From assembly GCA_040879025.1 (NCBI GenBank), contig JBBDLF010000006.1, forward strand, positions 1 through 43,894: a stretch of DNA of 43,894 nucleotides, given 5' to 3'. The first letter of the stretch is position 1. The number at the start of each line of letters is the position of its first letter. Both the position numbers and the translations under genes were made by a program. Source of the stretch: JBBDLF01 sp040879025. GTDB lineage: Bacteria; Pseudomonadota; Gammaproteobacteria; Pseudomonadales; Pseudohongiellaceae. Below are positions 8,418-17,106 of the stretch, one piece after another. Under the pieces are notes generated by a model. The model saw nothing but the letters and a program-made list of their open reading frames with translations, was not told where the DNA came from and ran no database searches.

Positions 8418-9557
8418 TCACGGATGACGGTTGATGACGCCGGCTTGTTCCAGCTTTGCAACTTGATCGGTGGTAAGGCCCCAGTCAGTCAGAACTTCGC
8501 GACTGTGCTCTCCGGCCCGGGCCGGCGGGCTCTGAATGGTGGTTTCAGAGCGGCTGAAACGGGGCGCGGGGGCCGGTTGGGTGACGCCCTGATACGTCAC
8601 GAAGGTCGCGCGTTCCTTGTTGTGGGGGTGATCAGGCGCTTCATCCAGGTCAAGTACCGGGGCAAAGCACGCATCGCTGCCCTCCAGTAACTCACACCAT
8701 TGGTCCCGGGTTCGCGTCAGGAACAACCGCGCCAGTTTTCGCTTCAGTGCAGGCCAGTTGTCAGCCCCGTTCTGATCATTGAAATCCTGATCTTCAATTC
8801 CGCACTTCTTCAGCAACAGGGCGTAAAACCGGGGTTCAATCGCCGCGACACTGATAAACCGACCGTCCTTGCAGGTGTAACACGAATAATAGTGGGCACC
8901 GCCATCAAGCATGTTGCTGCCGCGCTCATTACGCCACCGACCCATGGCTTTCAGTCCGTAGAACGCCGCCATAAGGCTGGCGGCGCCATCAATCATCGCC
9001 GCATCAATTACCTGGCCGCGGTCTGATTGATTCCTTTCCAGCAGTGCGGCCAGGATGCCACAGACCAGATACATACCTCCCCCGCCAAAGTCTCCTACCA
9101 GATTCAATGGGGGAGCGGGCGGGTGATCGGCGTCCCCCATGGCATGCAGCGCGCCGGTCAGCGCGATGTAATTCAGGTCATGCCCGGCACTGGCCGCCAA
9201 CGGTCCCGACTGTCCCCAGCCGGTCATGCGCCCGTAAATCAGCCCACTGTTGCGTTGGTGGCAGACATCGGGCCCGAGCCCCAGACGTTCCATAACCCCC
9301 GGCCTGAATCCTTCGATAAGCACATCCGCCCGGTCCAGCAGGTGCATCACGATATCCACGGCATCGGGGTGTTTGAGATCCAATCCCAGAGAGCGGCGAC
9401 CGCGGTTCAGAACATGCCGGGGGTCTCCGTTTCCGGCTTGCTGCTTGCGGTCGATGCGGATGACTTCGGCACCGAGGTCCGACAGCATCATCGCGCAAAA
9501 AGGCGCCGGCCCGATTCCGCCCATTTCGATAACCCTGATTCCGTGAAGTGGTCCCAT
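8418..9557 (-). CDS. Alpha-methylacyl-CoA racemase (CaiB/BaiF family III)
   Basis: A 379-residue family III CoA-transferase-fold protein. Numbered from the ATG at 9557, His126 (in SAGHDLNYIAL) and Asp156 (in NLVGDFGGGGMY) match both the context and the numbering of the catalytic pair of mycobacterial alpha-methylacyl-CoA racemase, so racemase is preferred over CoA transferase. It would interconvert 2R and 2S methyl-branched acyl-CoAs, making the S form usable by acyl-CoA dehydrogenase. The open frame extends to 9650, but the ATG at 9557 has GAGGAG with 9 nt spacing and begins the conserved GIRVIEMGG core. It is divergent from the SDR-thiolase-dehydrogenase genes. Confidence 0.87.
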   Translation of the reverse strand: MGPLHGIRVIEMGGIGPAPFCAMMLSDLGAEVIRIDRKQQAGNGDPRHVLNRGRRSLGLDLKHPDAVDIVMHLLDRADVLIEGFRPGVMERLGLGPDVCHQRNSGLIYGRMTGWGQSGPLAASAGHDLNYIALTGALHAMGDADHPPAPPLNLVGDFGGGGMYLVCGILAALLERNQSDRGQVIDAAMIDGAASLMAAFYGLKAMGRWRNERGSNMLDGGAHYYSCYTCKDGRFISVAAIEPRFYALLLKKCGIEDQDFNDQNGADNWPALKRKLARLFLTRTRDQWCELLEGSDACFAPVLDLDEAPDHPHNKERATFVTYQGVTQPAPAPRFSRSETTIQSPPARAGEHSREVLTDWGLTTDQVAKLEQAGVINRHP

Positions 9558-9601
9558 CCGTCCTGACTCCTCGCATTCTTTGGTTCGGTGATGATAGGTC
9601 A

Positions 9602-9614
9602 ACATTGTCAATGT
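9602..9614. promoter_or_regulatory. Candidate operator between racemase and SDR genes
   Basis: ACATTG-T-CAATGT is a perfect 6-bp inverted repeat around one base, in the 174-bp divergent intergenic region. It overlaps a possible rightward -35 (TTGTCA 9605-9610, 18-bp spacer, TAGAGT 9629-9634). No regulator gene adjoins it. Moderate to low confidence. Confidence 0.4.
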
Positions 9615-9731
9615 GAGAAGGCGTAAGGTAGAGTGAGCCGACCGGGTCACTCGCGGGTGCGGATTGTGGAACGAAAGCCCGACCCGGATTCGTCCGGAAC
9701 CTGTGAACGGTTGCGAACCAGGAGTTTGAGA

Positions 9732-10502
9732 TTGAAATTTGAAAACAAGGTGGCGTTCATCACCGGGGCCGCATCCGGACTGGGTTTTGCCACCGCCAGA
9801 CGGTTTATCGCAGGCGGTGCCTGTGTTTTGTTATTCGATCTGGATCGTGATCGTGTGGAGGCGGCTGCGGCCGAACTGGGTAGCCAGGCGCTGGCCTGCC
9901 CGGGTGACGTAACCAGCGAGGAGACTGTGAGGGACGCAGTGAATCTGGCCTGCGAGCGTCTTGGTGGAGTTCACATCAATGTGAATTGCGCCGGAGTGGG
10001 TGGGGCCGCGCGTACCGTAGGCCGTGACGGCCCAATGCCTCTGGATAAATTTGAACGAATCGTACGTATTAATCTGATTGGCACGTTCAATGTTTTGAGG
10101 CTTTGCGCTGAACAGATGCAGAAAAATGAGCCGGAAACAGAAGCCGGAGAACGGGGTATCATTATCAACACATCATCCGTCGCCGGATTCGACGGGCAAA
10201 CGGGCCAAGCCGCCTACGCGGCGTCAAAGGGTGGTATTAACGCGATGACCCTGCCCGTCGCCAGGGATTTGGGAAAACGCGGAATTCGCGTCATGACGAT
10301 AGCGCCCGGAGTCTTTGCAACTCCGATGATGGCCGGGGCCACACCCGAAGTGCGGGAGCCACTGATTGCCATCACCCAATTTCCCAATCGTCTGGGTAAA
10401 CCGGAGGAGTTCGCCGAATTGGCGGCACACATCGTAGGGAACAGTTATCTCAATGGTGAAGTTATTCGCCTGGACGCCGGCATTCGTATGCCGGCACGCT
10501 GA
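9732..10502 (+). CDS. SDR-family dehydrogenase, 17beta-HSD10 / 3-hydroxyacyl-CoA dehydrogenase type
   Basis: A short-chain dehydrogenase of 256 residues. It has the NAD-binding TGAASGLG motif near the start, NCAGVGGA, the catalytic Ser in TSSVAG and the YAASK motif with catalytic Tyr and Lys. Overall spacing and the DLGKRGIRVMTIAPGVFATP end resemble the HSD10-type 3-hydroxy-2-methylacyl-CoA dehydrogenases. The open frame begins at 9633, but the best start is TTG at 9732, preceded by AGGAG at 7 nt and giving the normal family length. It lies 16 nt before the thiolase gene in a SDR-thiolase-ACAD operon, so the probable step is NAD-dependent oxidation of a 3-hydroxyacyl-CoA. Confidence 0.88.
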   Translation: MKFENKVAFITGAASGLGFATARRFIAGGACVLLFDLDRDRVEAAAAELGSQALACPGDVTSEETVRDAVNLACERLGGVHINVNCAGVGGAARTVGRDGPMPLDKFERIVRINLIGTFNVLRLCAEQMQKNEPETEAGERGIIINTSSVAGFDGQTGQAAYAASKGGINAMTLPVARDLGKRGIRVMTIAPGVFATPMMAGATPEVREPLIAITQFPNRLGKPEEFAELAAHIVGNSYLNGEVIRLDAGIRMPAR

Positions 10503-10518
10503 CTGATGAGGGGAAAAT

Positions 10519-11718
10519 ATGAATCATGCCTATATTGTGGGCGCCGTACGGACCGCCACCGGACGTAAAAAGGGTCGTCTGAGTCAGGTGCATCCCATCG
10601 ATATGGGAGCGATGGTGGTTGATGAGTTGGTGGACCGGACCGCCGCGCCGCTCGACCAGGTGGACGATGTTATATTTGGCGTCGTCAGCCAGATTGGTGC
10701 GCAGGCCGGCAACCTGGGCCGTAATGTGTCCATGGCTTCGAAGCTCGATCTGGCGGTACCGGGAACCACGGTGGACCGCCAGTGCGGTTCTTCGCTGCAG
10801 GCGATTCAATTCGGCGCCCAGGCGGTCATGTCCGAAACCCAGGATCTGGTGATCTGTGGCGGCGTGGAAGCCATGAGCACGGTGGAAATCGGCTCCAACG
10901 TCAAGGATGGGCTCGAACACGGTCGCGGCAAACCCAAAGGGGAACGGCTGGAAGCCCGATACCCGGGTATTCAGTTCAGTCAGTTCGATGGTGCCGAGTT
11001 ACTGGCGGAGAAATACGGCATCGGGCGCGAAGAACTGGATGCATTCGGCTATCGCAGCCATCATCTGGCCAGACACGCTACGGAAAACGGGTATTTCACC
11101 AGCGAAATCATCCCCGTTGATGTCATCATGCCTGACGGTAAAAAGACCGTTCATAAAACAGACGAGGGAATTCGCTACGACGTTTCCCTGGAAGCCATGC
11201 AGTCATTGAACACTTTGCGGCCGGGCGGGGTGATAACCGCGGGAACCGCCAGCCAGATCAGTGATGGTGCGGCGGCGGTCATGGTGGCTAACGCCTCGGC
11301 GATCAAACGATTCAATTTGCCGGTGCGGGCGAGAATCGTCGCGCTGGCCGTGATCGGCTCCGATCCGGTCATGATGCTGGAAGGCCCGATACCGGCAACA
11401 CAAAAGGTTCTGGAGAAAGCCGGGCTCACCATCGATGACATTGATCTTTACGAAGTCAATGAAGCCTTTGGTTCAGTGCCATTGGCGTGGGCCAAAGCCC
11501 TCAACGCCGATCTGGACAAACTGAATGTGAATGGTGGTGCGCAGGCCCTGGGGCACCCTCTGGGAGGCACCGGCGCGAAACTGATGACCACTCTGATACA
11601 TGAATTGGAGCGCCGACAGGGAAAATACGGTTTGATAGCAATTTGTGAGGGTGGGGGCACCGCCAACGCCATGATCATTGAGCGGGTTACCGCGGCGGAG
11701 TGCAACGGTGTTAAGTGA
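10519..11718 (+). CDS. Thiolase (acetyl-CoA acyltransferase family)
   Basis: A 399-residue thiolase with the complete active site: nucleophile Cys89 (DRQCGSSLQA), His346 (GGAQALGHPLGGTG) and Cys376 (CEGGGTANA), plus the NEAF motif (YEVNEAFGSVP). The CEGGG form of the last motif is more common in thiolases acting on bulky or branched substrates than in acetoacetyl-CoA thiolases. It should cleave a 3-ketoacyl-CoA with CoA. The ATG at 10519 has a GAGGGG ribosome binding site. Its stop overlaps the probable GTG start of the acyl-CoA dehydrogenase by 11 nt, indicating coupled expression. Confidence 0.94.
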   Translation: MNHAYIVGAVRTATGRKKGRLSQVHPIDMGAMVVDELVDRTAAPLDQVDDVIFGVVSQIGAQAGNLGRNVSMASKLDLAVPGTTVDRQCGSSLQAIQFGAQAVMSETQDLVICGGVEAMSTVEIGSNVKDGLEHGRGKPKGERLEARYPGIQFSQFDGAELLAEKYGIGREELDAFGYRSHHLARHATENGYFTSEIIPVDVIMPDGKKTVHKTDEGIRYDVSLEAMQSLNTLRPGGVITAGTASQISDGAAAVMVANASAIKRFNLPVRARIVALAVIGSDPVMMLEGPIPATQKVLEKAGLTIDDIDLYEVNEAFGSVPLAWAKALNADLDKLNVNGGAQALGHPLGGTGAKLMTTLIHELERRQGKYGLIAICEGGGTANAMIIERVTAAECNGVK

Positions 11719-12871
11719 GGAATATGTTTCTCCATGGATGAACGATGAGTTGCAGATGTTGCGCCAGGCATCCCGTCGCTTCTTTACCCGTGAATTTAAA
11801 CCTCTCATGCCAAAATGGGAAAGCCAGGGCTTTGTCGATCGCGATGCGTGGATCAACGCGGGCAAGGCCGGACTGCTGTGCGCTTCAATATCCGAAGTCT
11901 ACGGCGGTGGTGGCGGAGATTTCGGTCATGAAGCGGTCATCCTCGAGGAGATGGGCCGGGCTGGCGTTACGGGCTTCGGGAATTCCGTGCATTCGGGCAT
12001 TGTCGCTCATTATATTCAGGCCTACGGCAGCGAGGAGCAGAAACGACGCTGGCTGCCGAAAATGGCAAGCGGCGAGATGATTGCCGCAATCGCGATGACC
12101 GAGCCTGACACGGGATCAGATCTGCAGGCCATCGGCACAACGGCGATACGGGATGAGAATCACTATGTGGTCAATGGGCAGAAGACGTTTCTCAGCAATG
12201 GTCAATTGGCGAATCTGATTTGCCTGGTTGTCAAAACCGACCCGCGGGAAGCGGCAAAGGGAACGTCCCTGCTGATAATGGAAACTGATTCGGTTGAGGG
12301 GGAAGGCGGATTTCAGCGGGGTCGTAATCTGGAGAAGCTGGGCATGAAAGCCCAGGATACGTCGGAGATATTCTTACAGGATGTGCGAATCCCCGCTGCC
12401 AACCTGCTGGGCGATGAGGAAGGTCGCGGTTTTGCTCAACTGATGCAGCAGCTGCCGCAGGAGCGATTGATCATTGCTGTAGGTGCCTGTGTTGCGATGG
12501 AGATGGCGCTAAAATACACCTGTGACTATGTCAAGGAACGCAAGGCGTTCGGCAAACGTATTTTTGATTTTCAGAACACCCAGTTCAGATTGGCGGAGCG
12601 ATATACCGAAGCGCGACTTGCCAGAGTGTTCGTGGACGACTGCATTATGAAACTGGCCACCGGCGCATTGGATGCAACGACCGCAGCAATGGCTAAATGG
12701 TGGACCACTCAAAAGCAGTGTGAAGTGGTGGACGAATGCCTGCAGTTTTTTGGCGGGTATGGCTATATGATGGAATACCCGATCGCCGGAATGTACGCGG
12801 ACAGCCGCGTGCAGAAAATATTTGGCGGGAGCAATGAGATCATGAAACTTTTGATTGCCAGAGAGATCTGA
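11708..12871 (+). CDS. Acyl-CoA dehydrogenase, LCAD/IVD-like
   Basis: An FAD enzyme of 387 residues. Landmarks: AIAMTEPDTGSDLQAI, GQKTFLSNGQLANL, RKAFGKRIFDFQNTQFRLAE, FGGYGYMMEYP and KIFGGSNEIMK. The Glu used by medium-chain enzymes in the YEGT motif is Gly here. The sequence LPQERLIIA instead offers the Glu used as base by long-chain and isovaleryl-CoA dehydrogenases, so catalysis should be intact. The open frame reaches 11678, but GTG at 11708 has GGAG with 7 nt spacing and overlaps the thiolase stop by 11 nt. It would oxidise the acyl-CoA made by the synthetase and racemase. The exact substrate is not readable. Confidence 0.9.
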   Translation: MLSEEYVSPWMNDELQMLRQASRRFFTREFKPLMPKWESQGFVDRDAWINAGKAGLLCASISEVYGGGGGDFGHEAVILEEMGRAGVTGFGNSVHSGIVAHYIQAYGSEEQKRRWLPKMASGEMIAAIAMTEPDTGSDLQAIGTTAIRDENHYVVNGQKTFLSNGQLANLICLVVKTDPREAAKGTSLLIMETDSVEGEGGFQRGRNLEKLGMKAQDTSEIFLQDVRIPAANLLGDEEGRGFAQLMQQLPQERLIIAVGACVAMEMALKYTCDYVKERKAFGKRIFDFQNTQFRLAERYTEARLARVFVDDCIMKLATGALDATTAAMAKWWTTQKQCEVVDECLQFFGGYGYMMEYPIAGMYADSRVQKIFGGSNEIMKLLIAREI

Positions 12872-12903
12872 TCAACTGAACCGAAGCCGGTAGGAGGTCC
12901 TTG

Positions 12904-14550
12904 TCAGGCCGGTTCGCGGCGTAAATCCGGCAGTACATAACACTCGTCCCGAAGTCGCGCGCGAATCCGTTTTTTGTCGATCTTCCCGGTTGATGTCAGC
13001 GGAATTTCACTGACGAAAAGTATCTCGTCCGGCAATTGCCACTTTGCGAACAGATTGCCGCAATGGTCCAACACGGCTTGCGTGGTGACCGTACTGCCGG
13101 GTTCGCGTATTACCAGCGCGATCGGTCTTTCATCCCACTTTGGATGCGGCTGCGCAACTACCGCCGCTTGCCTGATACCGGTGAGCCCGACAATGTGGTT
13201 CTCCAGGTCGACCGATGAAATCCATTCACCACCGGACTTGATCAGATCCTTGGAGCGATCAGCGATGATGATGTAGCCGCCAGAATCAATCCGGGCGACA
13301 TCCCCCGTTACCAGCCAGTCGTCATGAAATTTATCCGGCTGTGGATCATTGTAGTACTCAGAAACTATCCAGGGTCCCCGAACCAACAGTTCTCCCACTG
13401 TCTCTCCATCGTGGGGCAGCGGGTTCCAGTTTTCGTCAACTATTTTCATGTCGAGACCGGGCATGGGCAAACCCGCCTTGGCCATGTTTTCAAATTGTCG
13501 CTGCTGGTTGAGTTGCAGGTGAGAACGTTTGGCGATCCGGCGGGACAATGTGCCTATGGGATTGGTCTCTGTCATTCCCCAGCCTTGAATCATTTCGATA
13601 CCGTAGTTATCCCAGAACCAGCGCATGAGAGAAACCGGAGGCGCGGAACCACCGGAAGTAAGCCGCTTCACCCGGCTCAGATCATACTTGTCGGGGTTCG
13701 CCTCCAGTGCGGCGCGAACGCCCTGCCATATGGTAGGCACACCTGCAGAAATGGTGACTTCTTCCTCGTGCATCAACCTGAGGAAGGCGTCGGGAGTCAT
13801 GAATCGATGCGGCATGACCTGTTTGCACCCGAGCATCGATGCTGAAAACGGCAGCCCCCAGCCCATGGCGTGGAACATCGGAACAATGCCTAACAAGGAG
13901 TCCACCGCGCTCAGTTCCACCGCGTCCGTCATGCACCCGGCCAGCGTGTGCAGATAGGTCGAGCGATGGGTATACATTACCCCTTTCGGTTTGCCCGTGG
14001 TGCCGCTGGTGTAGCAGAGCCCCATCGGCGCTGTCTCGGAAAGGTCCGGCCAATCAAAGGAAGGAGCTTGATTCGCGATAAAGGCTTCATAATCCACTTG
14101 TGAGCGGAAAGCGGTTTCGCCGCCTTCTCCATGACGGCAGACGACCAGCAGCTCGACGCTCGGTATCCTGTCAAGCAGCGGTTCCAGCAGGGGTAGCAGG
14201 TCTTCATCGGCAAACAGGATGCGATCCCGCGCGTGGTTGATTATGTATTCAAGATCCGCGGGAGCCAGCCTGATGTTCAGGGTATGAAGGACGGCCCCCA
14301 TGGAGGGGATCGCCTGGTACAGTTCCAGATGCCGATAATTGTTCCACATAAAACTGGCCACGCGATCACCTTCGCCGATGTTGTGCTCGCGCAGGGCATT
14401 GGCCAGTTGCTGGCTGCGCTGCCAGGTTTGGGCGAGTGTCTGACGGTGGGTACCGTCAGCCTGAAGCGTGACCACTTCCACATCAGGGTCCAGCATCGCG
14501 CCACGGCCAAGAATGCGTGACATCAGTAGTGGGGTATTTTGCATGGTCAT
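12904..14550 (-). CDS. Medium/long-chain acyl-CoA synthetase (AMP-forming)
   Basis: A 548-residue ANL-superfamily ligase that activates a carboxylic acid as acyl-AMP and then acyl-CoA. Motifs: the P-loop CYTSGTTGKPKGVMYTHRS, GWGMTETNPIGTLS, the hinge region VTGDVARIDSGGYIIIADRS, and the C-terminal TSTGKIDKKRIR with catalytic Lys. The sequence MPGLDMKIVDENWNPLPHDG is typical of the FadD/DmdB-like branch. The ATG at 14550 has AAGGA at 8 nt. It converges on the ACAD gene with a 32-nt gap and probably supplies its substrate. Its promoter is at 14654-14682. Confidence 0.92.
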   Translation of the reverse strand: MTMQNTPLLMSRILGRGAMLDPDVEVVTLQADGTHRQTLAQTWQRSQQLANALREHNIGEGDRVASFMWNNYRHLELYQAIPSMGAVLHTLNIRLAPADLEYIINHARDRILFADEDLLPLLEPLLDRIPSVELLVVCRHGEGGETAFRSQVDYEAFIANQAPSFDWPDLSETAPMGLCYTSGTTGKPKGVMYTHRSTYLHTLAGCMTDAVELSAVDSLLGIVPMFHAMGWGLPFSASMLGCKQVMPHRFMTPDAFLRLMHEEEVTISAGVPTIWQGVRAALEANPDKYDLSRVKRLTSGGSAPPVSLMRWFWDNYGIEMIQGWGMTETNPIGTLSRRIAKRSHLQLNQQRQFENMAKAGLPMPGLDMKIVDENWNPLPHDGETVGELLVRGPWIVSEYYNDPQPDKFHDDWLVTGDVARIDSGGYIIIADRSKDLIKSGGEWISSVDLENHIVGLTGIRQAAVVAQPHPKWDERPIALVIREPGSTVTTQAVLDHCGNLFAKWQLPDEILFVSEIPLTSTGKIDKKRIRARLRDECYVLPDLRREPA

Positions 14551-14653
14551 TGGCGCTATCCTTGTTATTGTGGTTGTTCCCGGGCAAGTCCGGATGTCCG
14601 TTTACATGCCCGGTGGACGTGTATATGCTCTAAACTTGTTCAGAGCTTTCCTA

Positions 14654-14682
14654 ACTATAAACTGATCAGTATTATTGGACAA
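14654..14682 (-). promoter_or_regulatory. Promoter of the acyl-CoA synthetase gene with palindrome in the spacer
   Basis: On the minus strand TTGTCC (14682-14677), 17-bp spacer, TATAGT (14659-14654). The spacer contains the perfect 10-bp palindrome ACTGATCAGT (14661-14670), a plausible operator for a TetR-type or similar repressor. The leader to the ATG at 14550 would be about 100 nt. Confidence 0.6.
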
Positions 14683-14770
14683 ATCCTCGGTCCGGCAGAC
14701 TTGTTCTTCGGGTTGCGTGGCGTAACAGGGCCCAGGATTGAGCTGCTTGCCATTGACGGAGTATCGAACA

Positions 14771-15748
14771 ATGAACAAACTGATGTCATTCACGGGAACG
14801 GTTGGATTGTCACTTTTGGTGTTGGCACCACTGCAGTTTGCCGCCGCCGCGGATGGCTGGCTGGTGCCGCGTACCGCCGACGGGCAGCCTGATTTACAGG
14901 GGGTATGGATTAACCCCACGCTCACTCCCATGGAACGGCCCGAGGCACTGGCCGACCAGGAGGTTCTCAGTGACGACGAGATAGCCGCTCTTGAAGCGAG
15001 AACTGCGCAACGACGAGCGGCTTCCGATGCGCAGCCCACGGTAGAGGCGGGCGGATCGGTGGGTGGTTACAACCAGTTCTGGCTGGATTCCGGCGATACG
15101 GTGCTGTCCACCGGTCAGACGTCGCTGGTGGTGGATCCACCCTCCGGAAGGGCGCCGATTCGCCCGGAAGCTGAAGCAGAGCGCGATGACTATTTTGATC
15201 GCGTCACCGACTCCTACGAGTACATGACGGTATGGGACCGGTGCATAACCCGAGGTGTGCCGGGGTCCATGTTGCCGGCCGGCTATAACAACGCTTACCG
15301 GATAGTGCAAACTCCGGAGGCGGTGACCATTATTTATGAAATGATTCATGATGTGCGCATCATTCCTTTTGCAAAATCTGAACACGTAGACCCGAAAATC
15401 AGACTCTGGATGGGCGACTCCATAGCGCGCTGGGAAGGTGAAACCCTGGTAATCGAGTCCACCAACTTCAACGACCGCGGCATGATTGCATCCAGTATGG
15501 CCGGGGGCCGCTTAAAGGGAGTGCCGGTCAGCGATCAGCTTCATGTGGTGGAACGCTTTACCCGGGTCAGTGAGGATACCATCATCTGGGACGTCACTGT
15601 TACCGACCCACCGGTGTATACACAGCCTTTTACCATCTCCATGCCCCTGACAGCCGACAATGAGTACGTGATGTTTGAGTATGCCTGTCACGAGGGCAAC
15701 TACGCCGTCCCCAATATTCTCAGGGCGGGCCGCGCCGAGGAAAACTGA
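14771..15748 (+). CDS. Exported protein of the PDLQGxW / EYACHEGNYA family (copy B)
   Basis: About 325 residues, unknown function. The signal peptide starts at MNKLMSFTGTVGLSLLVLAP and ends near FAAAADG. The family landmarks are PDLQGVW, WMGDSIARWEGETLVIESTN, HVVERFT and FEYACHEGNYAVPNIL. It is the most divergent of the three copies in its middle part, where PLGERC of the other two is replaced by VWDRCITRGVPGS. The ATG at 14771 has GGAG about 9 nt upstream; the open frame's earlier start at 14738 would bury the signal peptide. It is divergent from the acyl-CoA synthetase gene and convergent with the EEP gene. Confidence 0.85.
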   Translation: MNKLMSFTGTVGLSLLVLAPLQFAAAADGWLVPRTADGQPDLQGVWINPTLTPMERPEALADQEVLSDDEIAALEARTAQRRAASDAQPTVEAGGSVGGYNQFWLDSGDTVLSTGQTSLVVDPPSGRAPIRPEAEAERDDYFDRVTDSYEYMTVWDRCITRGVPGSMLPAGYNNAYRIVQTPEAVTIIYEMIHDVRIIPFAKSEHVDPKIRLWMGDSIARWEGETLVIESTNFNDRGMIASSMAGGRLKGVPVSDQLHVVERFTRVSEDTIIWDVTVTDPPVYTQPFTISMPLTADNEYVMFEYACHEGNYAVPNILRAGRAEEN

Positions 15749-15813
15749 GTCAAGCCGGGGGGCGCCGGGGGGCAATCGGTTCCGGGGCAGAATTACGCCG
15801 AACCCGTTTCCCG

Positions 15814-16899
15814 TCAACGGGCCCGTGGATTCGGTACGTCATGCCTGTCCACACCCTCATCAGCCAGTTTCTGGCTTGCCCTGGTTCTGTCTTCCTGATT
15901 GAGCGCCGGTTTGTTGTCTGGATTGAGGTTGTTGCCATTACAGACCAGTTCAGTGAAAAGCGGAAAATGGTCCGAGCGAATGTTCCCAAGCTTGCGGATT
16001 GCATTCACGGTGAAGTGATCGCTGACGAAGAGATGGTCCAGGGGCCAGCGCAAAAACCAGTGTTCCGCGCTGTAGGTGTTGAACATGCCGCGGCCCACTC
16101 TCGGGTCCCGCAGTCGGCTTATTTTTCGAAACAGTCGTGTGGTGGAAGACCAGGCGACATCATTCAGATCACCTGCAACCAGCGTGGGACTGTCATCGTC
16201 AGCCACACTGCGCCCGACGATGACCAGTTCCGCGTCCCGTTCGGAGGTATCGACGCTGAACTTGGGATGGGGTGGATCGGGATGAAGAAAGTGGGCACGG
16301 ACTTTCTCACCACAGGGTAATGAAACGAGCGTATGAATTGACGGGATGTCGTCATTTAACAAATACTCGATGCTGCTTTGGGAGAGGGGCAACTTCGAGT
16401 ACAAGTGCATACCGTAAAGATTCTCCTGGGCGCGTTTAATCGTGTACGGATACTCCGGTTCCAGCGAATCCAGCTGCTTTTCCCACCATGAATTCGACTC
16501 AAGAGTCAGAAGTAGATCAGGCTTGCTCTCCTCCACCAGAGCAAGCAATGGCTCAGCCCTCCGATTCTTACCGTACACGTTGGCAACCAGCAATTTCACT
16601 GTCCGGTCTTTCCCAAGGGCATCTGCATTCTTTACTTCCACCCGTACCAACGGCGTGTACGGGTATATCCACCACCCCTGGTACCCGAGACAAAACAGGG
16701 TCGCGGCGACTATCCACCAGCTTGACTGGTTGGAGAAATCAAGTAGCAACAATTCCAGCACCAGCAGGACCAGGGAGATGGTAAACAACTGCAGTCGCGG
16801 ATAATCCAGCACGCGGACAGTCCAATGCTGTAATTGCAATCTGGGTGTCAGAGTAAGCAGCAGCAAAACAACCACTATTGCTGAGAATATCCCGGCCAT
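15814..16899 (-). CDS. Membrane-anchored endonuclease/exonuclease/phosphatase (EEP) family protein
   Basis: About 361 residues. Three hydrophobic segments occupy roughly the first 90 residues, followed by an EEP catalytic domain. Visible EEP landmarks: LLVANVYGKN, the Glu in LLTLESNSWW, AGDLNDVAWSSTT (metal and catalytic Asp/Asn), WPLDHLFVS and the final RSDHFPLFTEL. The layout resembles YafD-type inner-membrane EEP proteins. It probably hydrolyses a phosphodiester or phosphomonoester on the periplasmic side; the substrate is unknown. The frame is open to 16929, but the ATG at 16899 (or the adjoining one at 16902) follows AGAGGA and is preferred. No same-strand partner adjoins it. Confidence 0.82.
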   Translation of the reverse strand: MAGIFSAIVVVLLLLTLTPRLQLQHWTVRVLDYPRLQLFTISLVLLVLELLLLDFSNQSSWWIVAATLFCLGYQGWWIYPYTPLVRVEVKNADALGKDRTVKLLVANVYGKNRRAEPLLALVEESKPDLLLTLESNSWWEKQLDSLEPEYPYTIKRAQENLYGMHLYSKLPLSQSSIEYLLNDDIPSIHTLVSLPCGEKVRAHFLHPDPPHPKFSVDTSERDAELVIVGRSVADDDSPTLVAGDLNDVAWSSTTRLFRKISRLRDPRVGRGMFNTYSAEHWFLRWPLDHLFVSDHFTVNAIRKLGNIRSDHFPLFTELVCNGNNLNPDNKPALNQEDRTRASQKLADEGVDRHDVPNPRAR

Positions 16900-17106
16900 C
16901 ATTTTTCCTCTCGCTTGACATCCTCTCATAATACGGTTGTTACAAACATCAGGATCAGGCTTGGTGCCGTGACAGGACGTGTCCTCGATTTTCTTGAGGC
17001 CGGTGGAAGGCCCCGCCCGTCAGGCAAACAGTCAGCGCGATGGACATTTAGGCTTGCTGCTTTTATTCTCTGCCCCCTGTGCCAAGAGTAGTGATCGGAG
17101 AAAGCT

